The notes beneath the pieces were generated by a model. That model had not been told where the DNA came from. It worked only from the letters and a program-made list of their open reading frames with translations, and did not search any database. Shown one piece after another: positions 25,214 through 33,336 of a DNA stretch of 61,742 bases. Origin of the DNA: an archaeon (lineage in GTDB: Archaea > Nanobdellota > Nanobdellia > Pacearchaeales > GW2011-AR1). The position numbers were made by a program, and so were the translations under genes. The stretch spans positions 1 to 61,742 of the forward strand of contig JABIDS010000018.1 of the NCBI GenBank assembly GCA_018651605.1, in the 5' to 3' direction. Position 1 is the stretch's first letter. Each line of letters begins with the position of its first letter.

Positions 25214-25704
25214 TCTTTTTTATTGCCCTCAACAGGTACCTCTTCAGAGGTTCTTGTGCCGGGAACAGCGTGAGACGGTACGCCTTCAGGTGCAGAACCA
25301 TTACCATTACCCTCTTCCTTCGCCTTAGAAGCTTCCATCTCTCCCATCATTCTCATCATCTCATTTTGTAACTCTCCCAACCTTTCTTCAATCTGCCCAC
25401 GCCCCATATTCAATTTTCCAATTTGATTATCAACAATCTCCCTCGCCTCACCAACGTTTTTCTCAACAAGATTCCCCTTACCAACTTCAACAATCAACTT
25501 CTTATTCTTCGCCTCAACAGGCAAATAAATCCTCTTCCCAATATTCACCAACATCTCGCCTTCCTTATGATTCTCAAGCTCGTCCAAACTAGCCCTAAGC
25601 TCAGTCATCTCATTAATATTCTGCTCAATCATCTGCATCTGCTGATTCAACTGATTTCCTTCTTGCTCCATCATCTGAATCTGCATAATCTGTTCTTGTT
25701 CCAT
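25210..25704 (-). CDS. pfdA: Prefoldin alpha subunit with a palindromic-repeat tail
   Basis: The 164-aa protein has coiled coil at residues 1-45, the double beta-hairpin core (EMLVNIGKRIYLPVEA and LIVEVGKGNLVEKN) and a second coiled coil to about residue 125, the arrangement of archaeal prefoldin alpha. Prefoldin holds unfolded proteins for the thermosome. Residues 138-160 (APEGVPSHAVPGTRTSEEVP) are encoded by a long copy of the in-frame palindromic repeat seen in the ribosomal operon. The 3' end overlaps the convergent isomerase gene by 4 bp. Confidence 0.87.
   Translation of the reverse strand: MEQEQIMQIQMMEQEGNQLNQQMQMIEQNINEMTELRASLDELENHKEGEMLVNIGKRIYLPVEAKNKKLIVEVGKGNLVEKNVGEAREIVDNQIGKLNMGRGQIEERLGELQNEMMRMMGEMEASKAKEEGNGNGSAPEGVPSHAVPGTRTSEEVPVEGNKKD
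25225..25293 (-). repeat. In-frame palindromic repeat, long form (copy 1, prefoldin alpha)
   Basis: This is a 69-bp copy of the repeat, encoding residues 138-160 of prefoldin alpha (APEGVPSH..VPVEG). It aligns end to end with the 69-bp copy in uL22 (40633-40701) with scattered substitutions. It contains GGTAC twice and ends with a degraded CGCCTTCAGGTG. It is the only copy outside the ribosomal operon. Confidence 0.8.
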
Positions 25705-25800
25705 TTTCTATAAAAAAGAAGAGAAATAAAGGTTTTTAAATTATTGGGTAGACTAACACCAAAGATTAACTACTGATTAATCAAACAAATAACACAAAAA

Positions 25801-25810
25801 CTTTAAAAAG
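25801..25810 (+). promoter_or_regulatory. TATA box for 25831
   Basis: CTTTAAAAAG is centred 25 nt before the ATG at 25831. TACTGATTA lies 22 nt further upstream (25771-25779), matching the core of the upstream motif seen at 4263 and 27632. Confidence 0.45.
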
Positions 25811-25830
25811 AACAAATAAATTAGAAATAA

Positions 25831-26130
25831 ATGCGAATAGGATATAAAACAGCAAGACATCTAAAAAAGGAATTATTAGGAAGGTTTGGAAGACAAAAGA
25901 AAGTAGGAATAGAAGAACTAACAAACGCACTAGTTAAGTGTGGGATAGTATCCGCTCTCCATGAAGCAGAATCTGAAATTCCAAAAATAACAGATAGAGC
26001 AATAGAATTAAAAAAACCCCACATAGGATTCCATTTTGCCCATACAAAAAGACTATACATTCAACAATCTGATTCAGGGGATTCTTACAATGTAAAGGCA
26101 GTAATTTCTCCTCCCTATTGGGGAGATTAA
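25831..26130 (+). CDS. Orphan small protein
   Basis: The 99-aa protein is not recognised. The N-terminal half is basic and helical (MRIGYKTARHLKKELLGRFGRQKKV), quoted here only to show its Lys/Arg density; the middle has HEAESEIPKITDR and the C-terminus ends in SPPYWGD. The ATG is 25 nt from a clear TATA box, which supports a real, leaderless gene. A nucleic-acid-binding role is possible from the charge but not shown. Confidence 0.6.
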   Translation: MRIGYKTARHLKKELLGRFGRQKKVGIEELTNALVKCGIVSALHEAESEIPKITDRAIELKKPHIGFHFAHTKRLYIQQSDSGDSYNVKAVISPPYWGD

Positions 26131-26168
26131 CATAAAAAGATTTATAATAGATTTAACTTTATTTTATT

Positions 26169-26540
26169 ATGCTAACTTACCTAGAAAAACATACTAAACT
26201 CTCAATATCCATAACCATATTAATTGCAATAACAATCTTCTACCTCTCATCACAAACCTTCCCTCAAGGAGCACCAGGACCAGAATTCACACTTAAACCA
26301 ATAATCTATCATTTTCTAGCATTCGCAACCCTAAACCTGTTCTTACTAATCTCAATAACAAAAGGAAAAAACAAATCATTAATCTTAACAGCAATCACCA
26401 TAGCAATTCTCTACGCAATTTCCGACGAAATCCACCAATTGTTCGTCCCAGGAAGACACGGCTCAATCTCAGATATTTTAATTGACACAATTGGAATACT
26501 AACAGCAACAATAATCTATCTACCAAGATTTAAAAAATAA
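26169..26540 (+). CDS. VanZ-like membrane protein
   Basis: The 123-aa protein has four hydrophobic segments and the VanZ-family end motif ISDEIHQLFVPGRHGSISDILIDT with the conserved Asp-Glu-His-Gln and Asp (residues about 82-105). The family includes VanZ of teicoplanin resistance, but most members are uncharacterised. A TATA-like TTTATAATA is about 24 nt before the ATG. The next gene is convergent with 2 bp between them. Confidence 0.85.
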   Translation: MLTYLEKHTKLSISITILIAITIFYLSSQTFPQGAPGPEFTLKPIIYHFLAFATLNLFLLISITKGKNKSLILTAITIAILYAISDEIHQLFVPGRHGSISDILIDTIGILTATIIYLPRFKK

Positions 26541-26542
26541 CC

Positions 26543-26947
26543 CTACTGCAACCCAACACCCTTCCGAATCACAATACTAAAAATTATTGAAGAACCAATA
26601 TACCACCACAACCAACTTCCAGAAATAGCAGTTAAAGCAAACGTCGCCTTCAACCACCCAAATAAAATAATAATCGGAATAAACGTAACCATCATCGGTT
26701 TCATAGAAAGCTTCAATTGCTCAGGCATATCCTCCAACATCTTCTGATTAATCTCCATCATTTTCTCAGGATTACCCTTATAACTTTTCATCTCTTTCCT
26801 CAATTCTTTCTGCCTTTCCTTAATCTCTTTCATTCGAACCTTATCAGTCATAAAATAACTAATCGTCGTAATAAACACTGTCACAATAAAAGATAAAACA
26901 ATTATCGCAATACGAGGGTTAGCTTGAATCAAATCTATAATCGCCAT
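26543..26947 (-). CDS. DUF106 membrane protein (YidC/Get1/EMC3-like insertase)
   Basis: The 134-aa protein has one N-terminal transmembrane segment, a charged coiled-coil stretch (about residues 35-75, MKEIKERQKELRKEM) and two C-terminal membrane segments. This is the layout of archaeal DUF106, related to YidC, Get1 and EMC3. It would insert membrane proteins beside SecYEG. It lies downstream of secY in the same direction, its usual archaeal neighbourhood, though here an orphan gene intervenes. Confidence 0.87.
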   Translation of the reverse strand: MAIIDLIQANPRIAIIVLSFIVTVFITTISYFMTDKVRMKEIKERQKELRKEMKSYKGNPEKMMEINQKMLEDMPEQLKLSMKPMMVTFIPIIILFGWLKATFALTAISGSWLWWYIGSSIIFSIVIRKGVGLQ

Positions 26948-26992
26948 TTTAAATAATAATCAATAAAAGCTTTTAAACCTTTACAAAAAAAT

Positions 26993-27049
26993 CTACTTAA
27001 CCCTTAAACTATTCAACCATCTAAATAATTGCCCCTCTTCTGAACTCAT
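26993..27049 (-). pseudogene. Remnant duplicate of the 3' end of 27051-27584
   Basis: Nineteen codons reading MSSEEGQLFRWLNSLRVK and a stop follow the orphan gene directly. They match its C-terminal tail SPEEKELSDWLNGLMVR at about 10 of 17 positions. This looks like an old tandem duplication of the gene's 3' end; expression is not evident. Confidence 0.55.
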
Positions 27050-27050
27050 T

Positions 27051-27584
27051 TCATATAACTGAACCATTACTATATCTAACCATCAAACCATTCAACCAAT
27101 CTGATAATTCTTTTTCTTCAGGACTTTTTTCACGCTCCCTAACAACTATTGGTTCAAAATATTTCAACTTACATTTCTCTAAATCCAAAACATTCCCACT
27201 ATAATCAGAAATAATATCCAGACCAATACACCTATCCAATAAACAATCACCTGAACGAACATTAATATAAGTAGGTTCTTCAGCAATTTCACCAGAATCT
27301 AAAAGCATTAATCTGAAACCATCCCTTCCTTGATAAAGCCCTTTTTCATCAATAGTATAATCTGAAATATTTCCCATAACTTTTTTACTAGACCTAAATA
27401 CATATCCAATAGGTGAAATATCTCTTCTTAAAAACCCAATCAAAGGCTCTCCAATCATCTCAGGATGCTCATCACAATATTCAAGAATAGGATCATTATA
27501 AAAATCAGGACCTAAACCTCCCTCTAAAATTGCTACTCCATTTGTAGTTTCTGTTTTCACTCTCTCCAAAACACTCGTACTCAT
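27051..27584 (-). CDS. Orphan protein between secY and DUF106
   Basis: The 177-aa protein is not recognised. I take the ATG at 27584 (MSTSVLERV) because it is 27 nt from the TATA box at 27606-27615; an upstream in-frame TTG is the alternative. It is soluble, acidic and mixed alpha/beta, with DCLLDRCIGLD containing two cysteines and a C-terminal helix SPEEKELSDWLNGL that is duplicated in remnant form just downstream. It has its own promoter, so it is not simply part of the secY transcript. Confidence 0.65.
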   Translation of the reverse strand: MSTSVLERVKTETTNGVAILEGGLGPDFYNDPILEYCDEHPEMIGEPLIGFLRRDISPIGYVFRSSKKVMGNISDYTIDEKGLYQGRDGFRLMLLDSGEIAEEPTYINVRSGDCLLDRCIGLDIISDYSGNVLDLEKCKLKYFEPIVVREREKSPEEKELSDWLNGLMVRYSNGSVI

Positions 27585-27605
27585 GAAGAACCACAATTTA
27601 TTGGA

Positions 27606-27615
27606 CTATTTAAAT
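27606..27615 (-). promoter_or_regulatory. TATA box for 27051-27584
   Basis: CTATTTAAAT is centred about 27 nt before the ATG at 27584. Seventeen nt further upstream is TTACTGATTAGT (minus strand, 27632-27643), identical to the 12-mer upstream of the gene at 3662-4213. Confidence 0.5.
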
Positions 27616-27675
27616 CTTTCCCAAAAGTTTCACTAATCAGTAAATAATTTTAACACTTTAAAAAATATTAAAATT

Positions 27676-29040
27676 CTAAACACCCATCATCTTTTTCATC
27701 GCAGGATTCATATCCATCGCATGTTGTTGTGCAATATTTTGATAAAACTGGAATGTAATCATTATACCTAAAAGCAAAGCAGTTCCAGCTACAATTGTCC
27801 CTAAAATATCTGCAATAGCCGCCAAAAATCCAATAGCCAAACCACCCATAATCGTCAACGGCATAACATACCTAGATAAAATACTCTCAAGTATCCTCTT
27901 ATCTTTTCTAAATCCTGGCAATTGTAAACCAGATTTTAAAATATTATCAGCTTGTGCACCTGCATCCATACCAGAAGTCTTAACCCAAAACACTGAAAAC
28001 AATGCAGAGAAAAACATAAAAAATGCAACATGTCCAAGAGTCTGTCCTAACAAAGACCATTCCCAACTTCCTTGAATTATTCTCTCAACAACATTTGTAG
28101 AACTAACCCAATACAAAAATCCAGAAACAGGACGCCCATTAACAATGTTCCCAAAAAAAGTCGGACGCCCCAACCAATTCTGCAACAACCCACCAAACAA
28201 TTGCATATTAGCAATCAAAGCACCAGTTAAAATAACTGGAATAACTGAAGCATAAAAAAACTGCAAAGGCCATTTCATACTATATCCTCTAATTCTATCA
28301 TAGCTCAAAGGAATTTCAATTTTCAAAGACTGAGTCCAAACAACAAATAAAAACAAACCAATTGTAGCAACAATCGCAGCAAAAGCAAGCATAGCTCCTT
28401 GAGAATCAGCATTCATCAAACTCATAACCAAAACAAGAACCTTTCCACTAGGTTGAAAATTTCCCTCAGGCCCTAAAAATCCAAACGTTGCAGTAATCAA
28501 TCTCCAACCAACACCTGCAGCAATAAACAAACTAACTCCAGAACCAAATCCCCACTTAGTTGAAACTTCATCCATAAACAATATAGCCAAACCACCCAAA
28601 ATTAACTGAAACACAACAATAGTAGTATAACCTGGAGAAGCTTCCAAACCTTTCATCAGAACATAAACCAAAGCTTCAAAAACTATAAAAAAGAAAACAC
28701 CCAATTTCTGCAAACCTTGAAAAAACTTCTTACCTTCAACACTGGATGTATCAATATCTAAAATCTTACTTCCAACTAACAGCTGCAAAATTATAGAAGA
28801 CATAACTATCGGCCCAATACCCAGCGAAATTATAGAACCAAAACTAGTCCCCATAATTATTGCTAAATATTCAAATCTCTCAAGAGCATTATTTTCTAAA
28901 CCATAAAGAGCAACATTCGACATCGCAAAAAAAGAAATCAAAACTATCAAAGTCCATTTCAACTTCACATTAAAACTCAATTTCTTCTCAGTCGGACTCT
29001 GAACTTCCGGCAAATTTTTCAAAATATCTTTTGGTTCCAT
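27676..29040 (-). CDS. secY: Protein translocase subunit SecY
   Basis: The 454-aa protein has ten hydrophobic segments. An early conserved SecY region is FAMSNVALYGL, the plug region GTSFGSIISLGIGPIV follows, and a cytoplasmic loop has YDRIRGYSMKWPLQF before the C-terminal membrane helices (MDAGAQADNILKSGLQ..RKDKRILESIL). SecY forms the protein-conducting channel. It lies at the end of the ribosomal-protein operon, 31 bp after the last orphan gene, as is normal for archaea except for the intervening orphans. Confidence 0.95.
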   Translation of the reverse strand: MEPKDILKNLPEVQSPTEKKLSFNVKLKWTLIVLISFFAMSNVALYGLENNALERFEYLAIIMGTSFGSIISLGIGPIVMSSIILQLLVGSKILDIDTSSVEGKKFFQGLQKLGVFFFIVFEALVYVLMKGLEASPGYTTIVVFQLILGGLAILFMDEVSTKWGFGSGVSLFIAAGVGWRLITATFGFLGPEGNFQPSGKVLVLVMSLMNADSQGAMLAFAAIVATIGLFLFVVWTQSLKIEIPLSYDRIRGYSMKWPLQFFYASVIPVILTGALIANMQLFGGLLQNWLGRPTFFGNIVNGRPVSGFLYWVSSTNVVERIIQGSWEWSLLGQTLGHVAFFMFFSALFSVFWVKTSGMDAGAQADNILKSGLQLPGFRKDKRILESILSRYVMPLTIMGGLAIGFLAAIADILGTIVAGTALLLGIMITFQFYQNIAQQHAMDMNPAMKKMMGV

Positions 29041-29071
29041 AGTATATATTTATTCATGATAATGAGTGTTT

Positions 29072-29260
29072 TTAAAGGTTTTCAATCCCTGAACAAACTT
29101 TCTTCGCCAAACAATCAACATCATAATCACTAAAATTTAATTCAGCATTATTCACTAATCCTCGAGCAGCCCCAACAATATCTCCCTCTTCACCATCATA
29201 AAGAAAAACATATCTTTCAACACCCTTCACAATAACTTCAACATTCATATCTCTATCCAT
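29072..29260 (-). CDS. Orphan 12 of the ribosomal operon (paralogue of orphan 11)
   Basis: The 62-aa protein starts at the ATG at 29260 (MDRDMNVEVIV), one base after the stop of the preceding gene. It has YVFLYDGEEGD and NNAELNFSDYDVDCLAKKV, closely like YLFFYDYASSAE and SNPELNFTDYDAGIFSQKL in the gene just upstream. The two are paralogues and adjacent. Acidic, with no recognised family. The junction is TAA-A-ATG. Confidence 0.7.
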   Translation of the reverse strand: MDRDMNVEVIVKGVERYVFLYDGEEGDIVGAARGLVNNAELNFSDYDVDCLAKKVCSGIENL

Positions 29261-29261
29261 T

Positions 29262-29573
29262 TTATATTTTCCCACCAAATCTATTTTTAAGATTTAGTTT
29301 ATTTTCTCCAAATTCTGCCCCATCTTTTTCAGCTTCTTGTCTAAGCTTTTGACTAAAAATACCTGCATCATAATCTGTAAAATTTAATTCAGGATTTGAA
29401 GCATATCTCCCAAAGGTTCTTAATGCTTCAGCACTACTTGCATAATCATAAAAAAATAAATAAGCTTCACCCTCAATCACACAACCAATAGAACTCATAG
29501 GTGCATCACACATTTCTGAAAGTGACTTTCTCTTCATTTCAATTAGCGTTTCCCAATGAATCTCTCCAGCCAT
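29262..29573 (-). CDS. Orphan 11 of the ribosomal operon
   Basis: The 103-aa protein starts at the ATG at 29573 (MAGEIHWETL), one base after the uL15 stop (TAA-A-ATG). A beta-hairpin-like core GCVIEGEAYLFFYDY precedes the NPELNFTDYD motif shared with orphan 12, and the C-terminus is Lys/Asn-rich. Function is unknown. It lies between uL15 and secY, where other archaea have no gene. Confidence 0.7.
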   Translation of the reverse strand: MAGEIHWETLIEMKRKSLSEMCDAPMSSIGCVIEGEAYLFFYDYASSAEALRTFGRYASNPELNFTDYDAGIFSQKLRQEAEKDGAEFGENKLNLKNRFGGKI

Positions 29574-29574
29574 T

Positions 29575-30072
29575 TTACTCTTTATCTTCACTTTCTAAAA
29601 CTTCTTTCTTTTCAGAAACCTTTCCACCTTCAACATCCTCCCCTCTCACCAAAACCACACTTCCACCAACTTTTTCAATCCCCTCTTTCGCTTTAGAACT
29701 AAACTCCAAAGCCTTAACATTAACTTTCTCCTTCAAAATACCATTACCTAAAATTTTATATTTCGATAAATCCAAAACACCCTTATCTCCAAATTTCTTC
29801 ATCAAACTATCAAAATTTCTCTGAATCTGCCCAAGATTAATAACTTTCAATTTTCTTCTCAAAGTCCCACGACTTGTCTCACCTTGCAAACCAAAATACT
29901 TATTCCCATATTTCTTAATAACTAAACTTTTCTTATGATCTGCCCTCTTACCTGTTCCAGCCATTCCCTTTCCACCATGATGCCCCTTACCTTTCCATTT
30001 CTTTCGAGAACCATGCCCACCACTATTAGTTCCACGAAGTCTTACTGATTTTTTCTTTTTGTGTATTTTCAT
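29575..30072 (-). CDS. rpl15: Ribosomal protein uL15
   Basis: The 165-aa protein has the basic, glycine-rich N-terminus of archaeal uL15 (RLRGTNSGGHGSRKKWKGKG) and a globular C-terminal half with VNVKALEFSSKAKEGIEKVGG. It binds 23S rRNA in the large subunit. The last part ends in an acidic EDKE tail. The start overlaps the previous orphan gene by 4 bp. Confidence 0.93.
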   Translation of the reverse strand: MKIHKKKKSVRLRGTNSGGHGSRKKWKGKGHHGGKGMAGTGKRADHKKSLVIKKYGNKYFGLQGETSRGTLRRKLKVINLGQIQRNFDSLMKKFGDKGVLDLSKYKILGNGILKEKVNVKALEFSSKAKEGIEKVGGSVVLVRGEDVEGGKVSEKKEVLESEDKE

Positions 30073-30374
30073 TTTAATTCTCCCAAAATCTCTTCACATT
30101 TATCATAATCCTTTTGCCCCTTGTAAATAACTTCTATTTTATTAGCATTCAAACTTGTAGGATAATAAATATTTAATCCAATAGTTCTCTTAACAATTCC
30201 TTCAGGATCTGTTTGAACCCTTGAAATTAAAACAACTTTTTTTCCACGATTATAATCAATTTTCAAAACACGTTCTTCTCCAAAATAACCAACAATTGAA
30301 TCTCCTTCAATAACTCCTCCCAAAGGAATATTTTTTCCTAGTCCAAAAACTCTTTTACCTAAACCTAACATCAT
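30069..30374 (-). CDS. Orphan 10 of the ribosomal operon
   Basis: The 101-aa protein begins MMLGLGKRVFGLGKN and continues with IPLGGVIEGDSIVGYFGEE and a mainly beta middle (KKVVLISRVQTD), ending with a charged helix YDKCEEILGELK. No family is recognised. It overlaps uL30 and uL15 by 4 bp each (ATGA junctions), so it is translated as part of the operon. Confidence 0.7.
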   Translation of the reverse strand: MMLGLGKRVFGLGKNIPLGGVIEGDSIVGYFGEERVLKIDYNRGKKVVLISRVQTDPEGIVKRTIGLNIYYPTSLNANKIEVIYKGQKDYDKCEEILGELK

Positions 30375-30862
30375 AACATCCTCCCAACTAAATCATTAAT
30401 CTTTTTACCATTATCTCCCAAAACTCCCTTAGGAAAATGCAACTTCGACTTAATCCCTTTTCGAGGAGGATGCAATCTAAAAAACGGCTTCAATTTCAAA
30501 TCACTCAAACTCTTACCTTCAAGCAATCCTTTAACAACCTTATCAGCATCAACATCACTCTTATCAACCATCATCCCTCTAGCCTTAACCAACTCCTTCA
30601 ACATCTTATCATTCACAAAACCAAAAGCAACAAACTGCTTAACTCTCTTCAACATCCCCATTTTAACAACATCTTTAGAATCAACCAAAACACAAGCATA
30701 CTTTCTTCGCAACCTCAATCTATCCAAAGTCTCAGCAACATCAGATTTAACCTTAACCATACCATGAATTCTAATTACAACTAACAAACTTCCAGCTACC
30801 TTCGCCTCACTCTTCTCCTTCACTTTATTTTGTGTTTTTTCTTCCATATTATATTCTTCCAT
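30371..30862 (-). CDS. rpl30: Ribosomal protein uL30
   Basis: The 163-aa archaeal-length uL30 has the core LLVVIRIHGMVKVKSDVAETLDRLRL (first strand and helix, residues about 25-50), then KYACVLVD and FGFVNDKMLKEL, and a C-terminal region with HPPRKGIKSKLHFPKG. The N-terminal 20 residues are charged. The start at 30862 has GGTG motifs upstream; an in-frame ATG at 30847 is also possible. It follows aIF1 with a 37-bp gap. Confidence 0.93.
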   Translation of the reverse strand: MEEYNMEEKTQNKVKEKSEAKVAGSLLVVIRIHGMVKVKSDVAETLDRLRLRRKYACVLVDSKDVVKMGMLKRVKQFVAFGFVNDKMLKELVKARGMMVDKSDVDADKVVKGLLEGKSLSDLKLKPFFRLHPPRKGIKSKLHFPKGVLGDNGKKINDLVGRML

Positions 30863-30899
30863 CTACACCTATCATTCACCATCATATTTTTACTGCCTT

Positions 30900-31199
30900 T
30901 TAAACTTTTTCAATTGTTTCTTCTGAAAAGCCTAACTTCACAAGCGCCCTCACCACATTCACCCTATGATCACCTTGCAGCTCAACAACATTATCTTTTG
31001 CTGTTCCACCGCAAGCCAATTCTTGTTTCAGGCTTTTTGCAATGGTTTTCAAATCTACATCTTGAAAACCAGATACTACTGTATTTACTTTTCCAAACTT
31101 CTTCTTGATAGTTTGGATTTGTATTCTCTGTTCTGTCTTTGCTATTTCTTCACAAACACAAGCTTGCAAAGGCAATCCGCATTTCGGACATATATCCAT
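30900..31199 (-). CDS. Translation initiation factor aIF1 (SUI1)
   Basis: The 99-aa protein has an N-terminal zinc-type motif CPKCGLPLQACVC and the SUI1 fold with KKKFGKVNTVVSGF, ACGGTAKDN and ELQGDHRVNVVRAL. aIF1 sits in the small-subunit P site and checks start-codon pairing. I take the ATG at 31199 (MDICPKC), one base after the uL29 stop. uL29-aIF1 adjacency is normal for archaea, but the whole uS3-uL29-aIF1 block is here placed after uS5 instead of after uL22. Confidence 0.93.
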   Translation of the reverse strand: MDICPKCGLPLQACVCEEIAKTEQRIQIQTIKKKFGKVNTVVSGFQDVDLKTIAKSLKQELACGGTAKDNVVELQGDHRVNVVRALVKLGFSEETIEKV

Positions 31200-31200
31200 G

Positions 31201-31404
31201 TTATTTAGTTTCAACAGATTTTTTATTTAATCTATTGAATGTATGTAAACGAGCAATCGTTCTCTTAATTTCCTTTCCCTGCATCTTCCCACCTTTCCCA
31301 GCATCAATCTTATTCTTAACCAACTCCATCTTCAAATCCTTAATCTTTTCATTTCTTTCCTTATCATTCATCTTTGCTATATCTTTTGCTTTTAGGATTG
31401 CCAT
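31201..31404 (-). CDS. rpl29: Ribosomal protein uL29
   Basis: The 67-aa two-helix protein has MNDKERNEKIKDLKMELVKNK and the conserved end GKEIKRTIARLHTF. It binds near the polypeptide exit tunnel. Its start overlaps the uS3 stop by one base. Confidence 0.92.
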   Translation of the reverse strand: MAILKAKDIAKMNDKERNEKIKDLKMELVKNKIDAGKGGKMQGKEIKRTIARLHTFNRLNKKSVETK

Positions 31405-32465
31405 TATTCCTTCACCTCACTAGGTTTTTCTTCTTTATTATCTTTTCCCTTATCACCTTCCAACTTCTCCTTATGCTCTTCAACCTTCTCCTTTATATCC
31501 TTATCAATTTGCTCAGCAGGAACTCCTTCTTCCAATTCTTCATTAATCATAATTGCAGTCCCATCTTCTTCAGGCTTAACATCCGGACTTTCCTTAATAA
31601 CCTCTCCTTCAACCAAATCAGTTCCCTTCAAATCATTACTCTCATCAACAACCTCCACACCTTCACCTTTCTCTAAAATCTTCGCCTTACCTTCCTTCTT
31701 AACAGCATCAACTTTTTCAATAACTTCCTTGACATCCGCACTAACTTTTTTGCTCTCAGAAGGTGTCTTTGCTTTCTTACGAGTTTTCTTCTTAGGCTTT
31801 TCCTCTTTGCCCTCAGAGGGTACACCTGCAGGTGCATCCTCAACTCCTGAAGAAGCAATCTGTCTCTTAATCTCTTCATCAATATCAATCCTATCATAAA
31901 TCTTTGCATCAGGAGACATAATCGCAACCTTAACACCAATAATTCCAGTTTTAGTCAAACCAGTAGATTGAGCTCTATCAATCTCCTTACTTGGCTCTCC
32001 AGCTTTTTTCAAATAACCCTCAGCAAATCTCCAAGACTTAGCCCTCTCAGAAGGCAACTTTCCAGTTAATCTCATTTCACAACCCAAAGCACCAGCATTC
32101 ATAATCTCCTGCAACTTTCTATATGCAATAACTTTAAACTTCAAATTACCCATTCTCTCAAGAGCAAGAGCAATTTCATCAGCAACTAATTGCGCATCAA
32201 ACAAAGGATTCTTAATCTCTGCGATTTCAATATGAGGATTCTCTAACTTAAATCTATGTTTCAAAACTCTTGTCAATTCTGAAATCTTCTCACCCTTTCG
32301 CCCAATAACCAATCCAGGCCGCGAAGTCGAAACAATTATCTTTTCACCTAAGGGTGTATATTCGATATCAAGTCTACTAATTTTACCCTTACCTAAATCC
32401 CTTTTAATATATTCCTTAATACCAAATTCTTCTTTCTTAAGCCTAATAAATTTTCTTTCTTCCAT
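31404..32465 (-). CDS. rps3: Ribosomal protein uS3 with long C-terminal tail
   Basis: The 353-aa protein starts at the ATG at 32465 (MEERKFIRLKK). It has a type-2 KH domain with PGLVIGRKGEKISEL and the uS3 C-terminal domain (GALGCEMRLTGKLPSERAKSWRFAEG). After about residue 205 comes a Lys/Glu-rich tail of about 150 residues. This tail begins near the palindromic repeat copy at residues 211-219 (APAGVPSEG). The tail is much longer than in most archaea. The gene is displaced from its usual place after uL22 to a place after uS5, with a 60-bp gap before it. Confidence 0.92.
   Translation of the reverse strand: MEERKFIRLKKEEFGIKEYIKRDLGKGKISRLDIEYTPLGEKIIVSTSRPGLVIGRKGEKISELTRVLKHRFKLENPHIEIAEIKNPLFDAQLVADEIALALERMGNLKFKVIAYRKLQEIMNAGALGCEMRLTGKLPSERAKSWRFAEGYLKKAGEPSKEIDRAQSTGLTKTGIIGVKVAIMSPDAKIYDRIDIDEEIKRQIASSGVEDAPAGVPSEGKEEKPKKKTRKKAKTPSESKKVSADVKEVIEKVDAVKKEGKAKILEKGEGVEVVDESNDLKGTDLVEGEVIKESPDVKPEEDGTAIMINEELEEGVPAEQIDKDIKEKVEEHKEKLEGDKGKDNKEEKPSEVKE
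31809..31835 (-). repeat. In-frame palindromic repeat, short form (copy 2, uS3)
   Basis: This 27-bp copy on the plus strand has the arm CCCTCAGAGGG, then TA, then the perfect 12-bp palindrome CACCTGCAGGTG. It encodes uS3 residues 211-219, APAGVPSEG, at the junction of the KH-containing body and the tail. Confidence 0.9.
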
Positions 32466-32525
32466 GTTCAAATTTTTCCCCCATTCTTAAAATTTGAAGA
32501 TAATAAAATTTTTAATTTTTCCATT

Positions 32526-33296
32526 CTATTCCCTCACCGTCTTATCCAAAGCTTCAATACAAGCCTTAGCTAAATTTATTGTAGTTCTAATTTTACCATT
32601 TGTAACACTATAAACATCCTTCACACCAGCCATTCTCAAAATCTTTTTACATTCATCTCCAATAACCAATCCAGTTCCTTGAGCAGCAGGCATTAATTTA
32701 ACCTTGCAACTTCCCATTTTACCTTCAACAATAAACGGAACACTATGAGCTTCTCCACAAGTACAATCAAAACTTGCACAATTTCTATTAATCTTACGAA
32801 GGTTCAATTTTGCTTTACGAATAGCTTTAGCTCGAGCAGGTAAAGTTTCCTTTGCTCTACCATAACCAAGTCCAACATAGCCATCACCATTTCCAACAAC
32901 AGCCATACATGAAAAAGTAGGAACATTTCCTTCAGATGTTTTCTTCTGTGTCTGTCTCCAAGCCCTTCTTTTACCACCACCAAACTTACCCTTCGCCTGT
33001 CCAATATTCAAAACATCAGATTTCAAATTTATCAATAAATCTATAATTTCAGGCTCCAAAACTTTTTGTTTCAAAACTTCATCAATATCTTTAACTTTTC
33101 CAGCCCTAACAAGTTTACCTAATTTTGTCCGAGGTCTCCAATTATCAAGGTGCTCTGCATGTTGTTGCGCCAATCTCTCATTTCGCATTTTTTCAATTTC
33201 CGCCTTACTTCGAACAGGCCTTTTATTAAACTTTCCAGGTCCACCTCTATTAAACCCTCCAGATTTTCTATCAAACGGTTTCTTTTGTTCTACCAT
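32526..33296 (-). CDS. rps5: Ribosomal protein uS5
   Basis: The 256-aa protein has the archaeal uS5 core: FSCMAVVGNGDGYVGLGYGRAKET, and CASFDCTCGEAHSVPF with the archaeal cysteine motif, then LMPAAQGTGLVIGDECKKILRMAG. The first 45 residues are a basic Gly/Arg-rich extension. It acts at the small-subunit mRNA entry and decoding region. It is preceded by uL18 (40-bp gap) and followed, unusually, by uS3. Confidence 0.94.
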   Translation of the reverse strand: MVEQKKPFDRKSGGFNRGGPGKFNKRPVRSKAEIEKMRNERLAQQHAEHLDNWRPRTKLGKLVRAGKVKDIDEVLKQKVLEPEIIDLLINLKSDVLNIGQAKGKFGGGKRRAWRQTQKKTSEGNVPTFSCMAVVGNGDGYVGLGYGRAKETLPARAKAIRKAKLNLRKINRNCASFDCTCGEAHSVPFIVEGKMGSCKVKLMPAAQGTGLVIGDECKKILRMAGVKDVYSVTNGKIRTTINLAKACIEALDKTVRE

Positions 33297-33336
33297 TGTA
33301 TATCTATTTTATTTTGATTAAACTTTTCTGAAAAGT

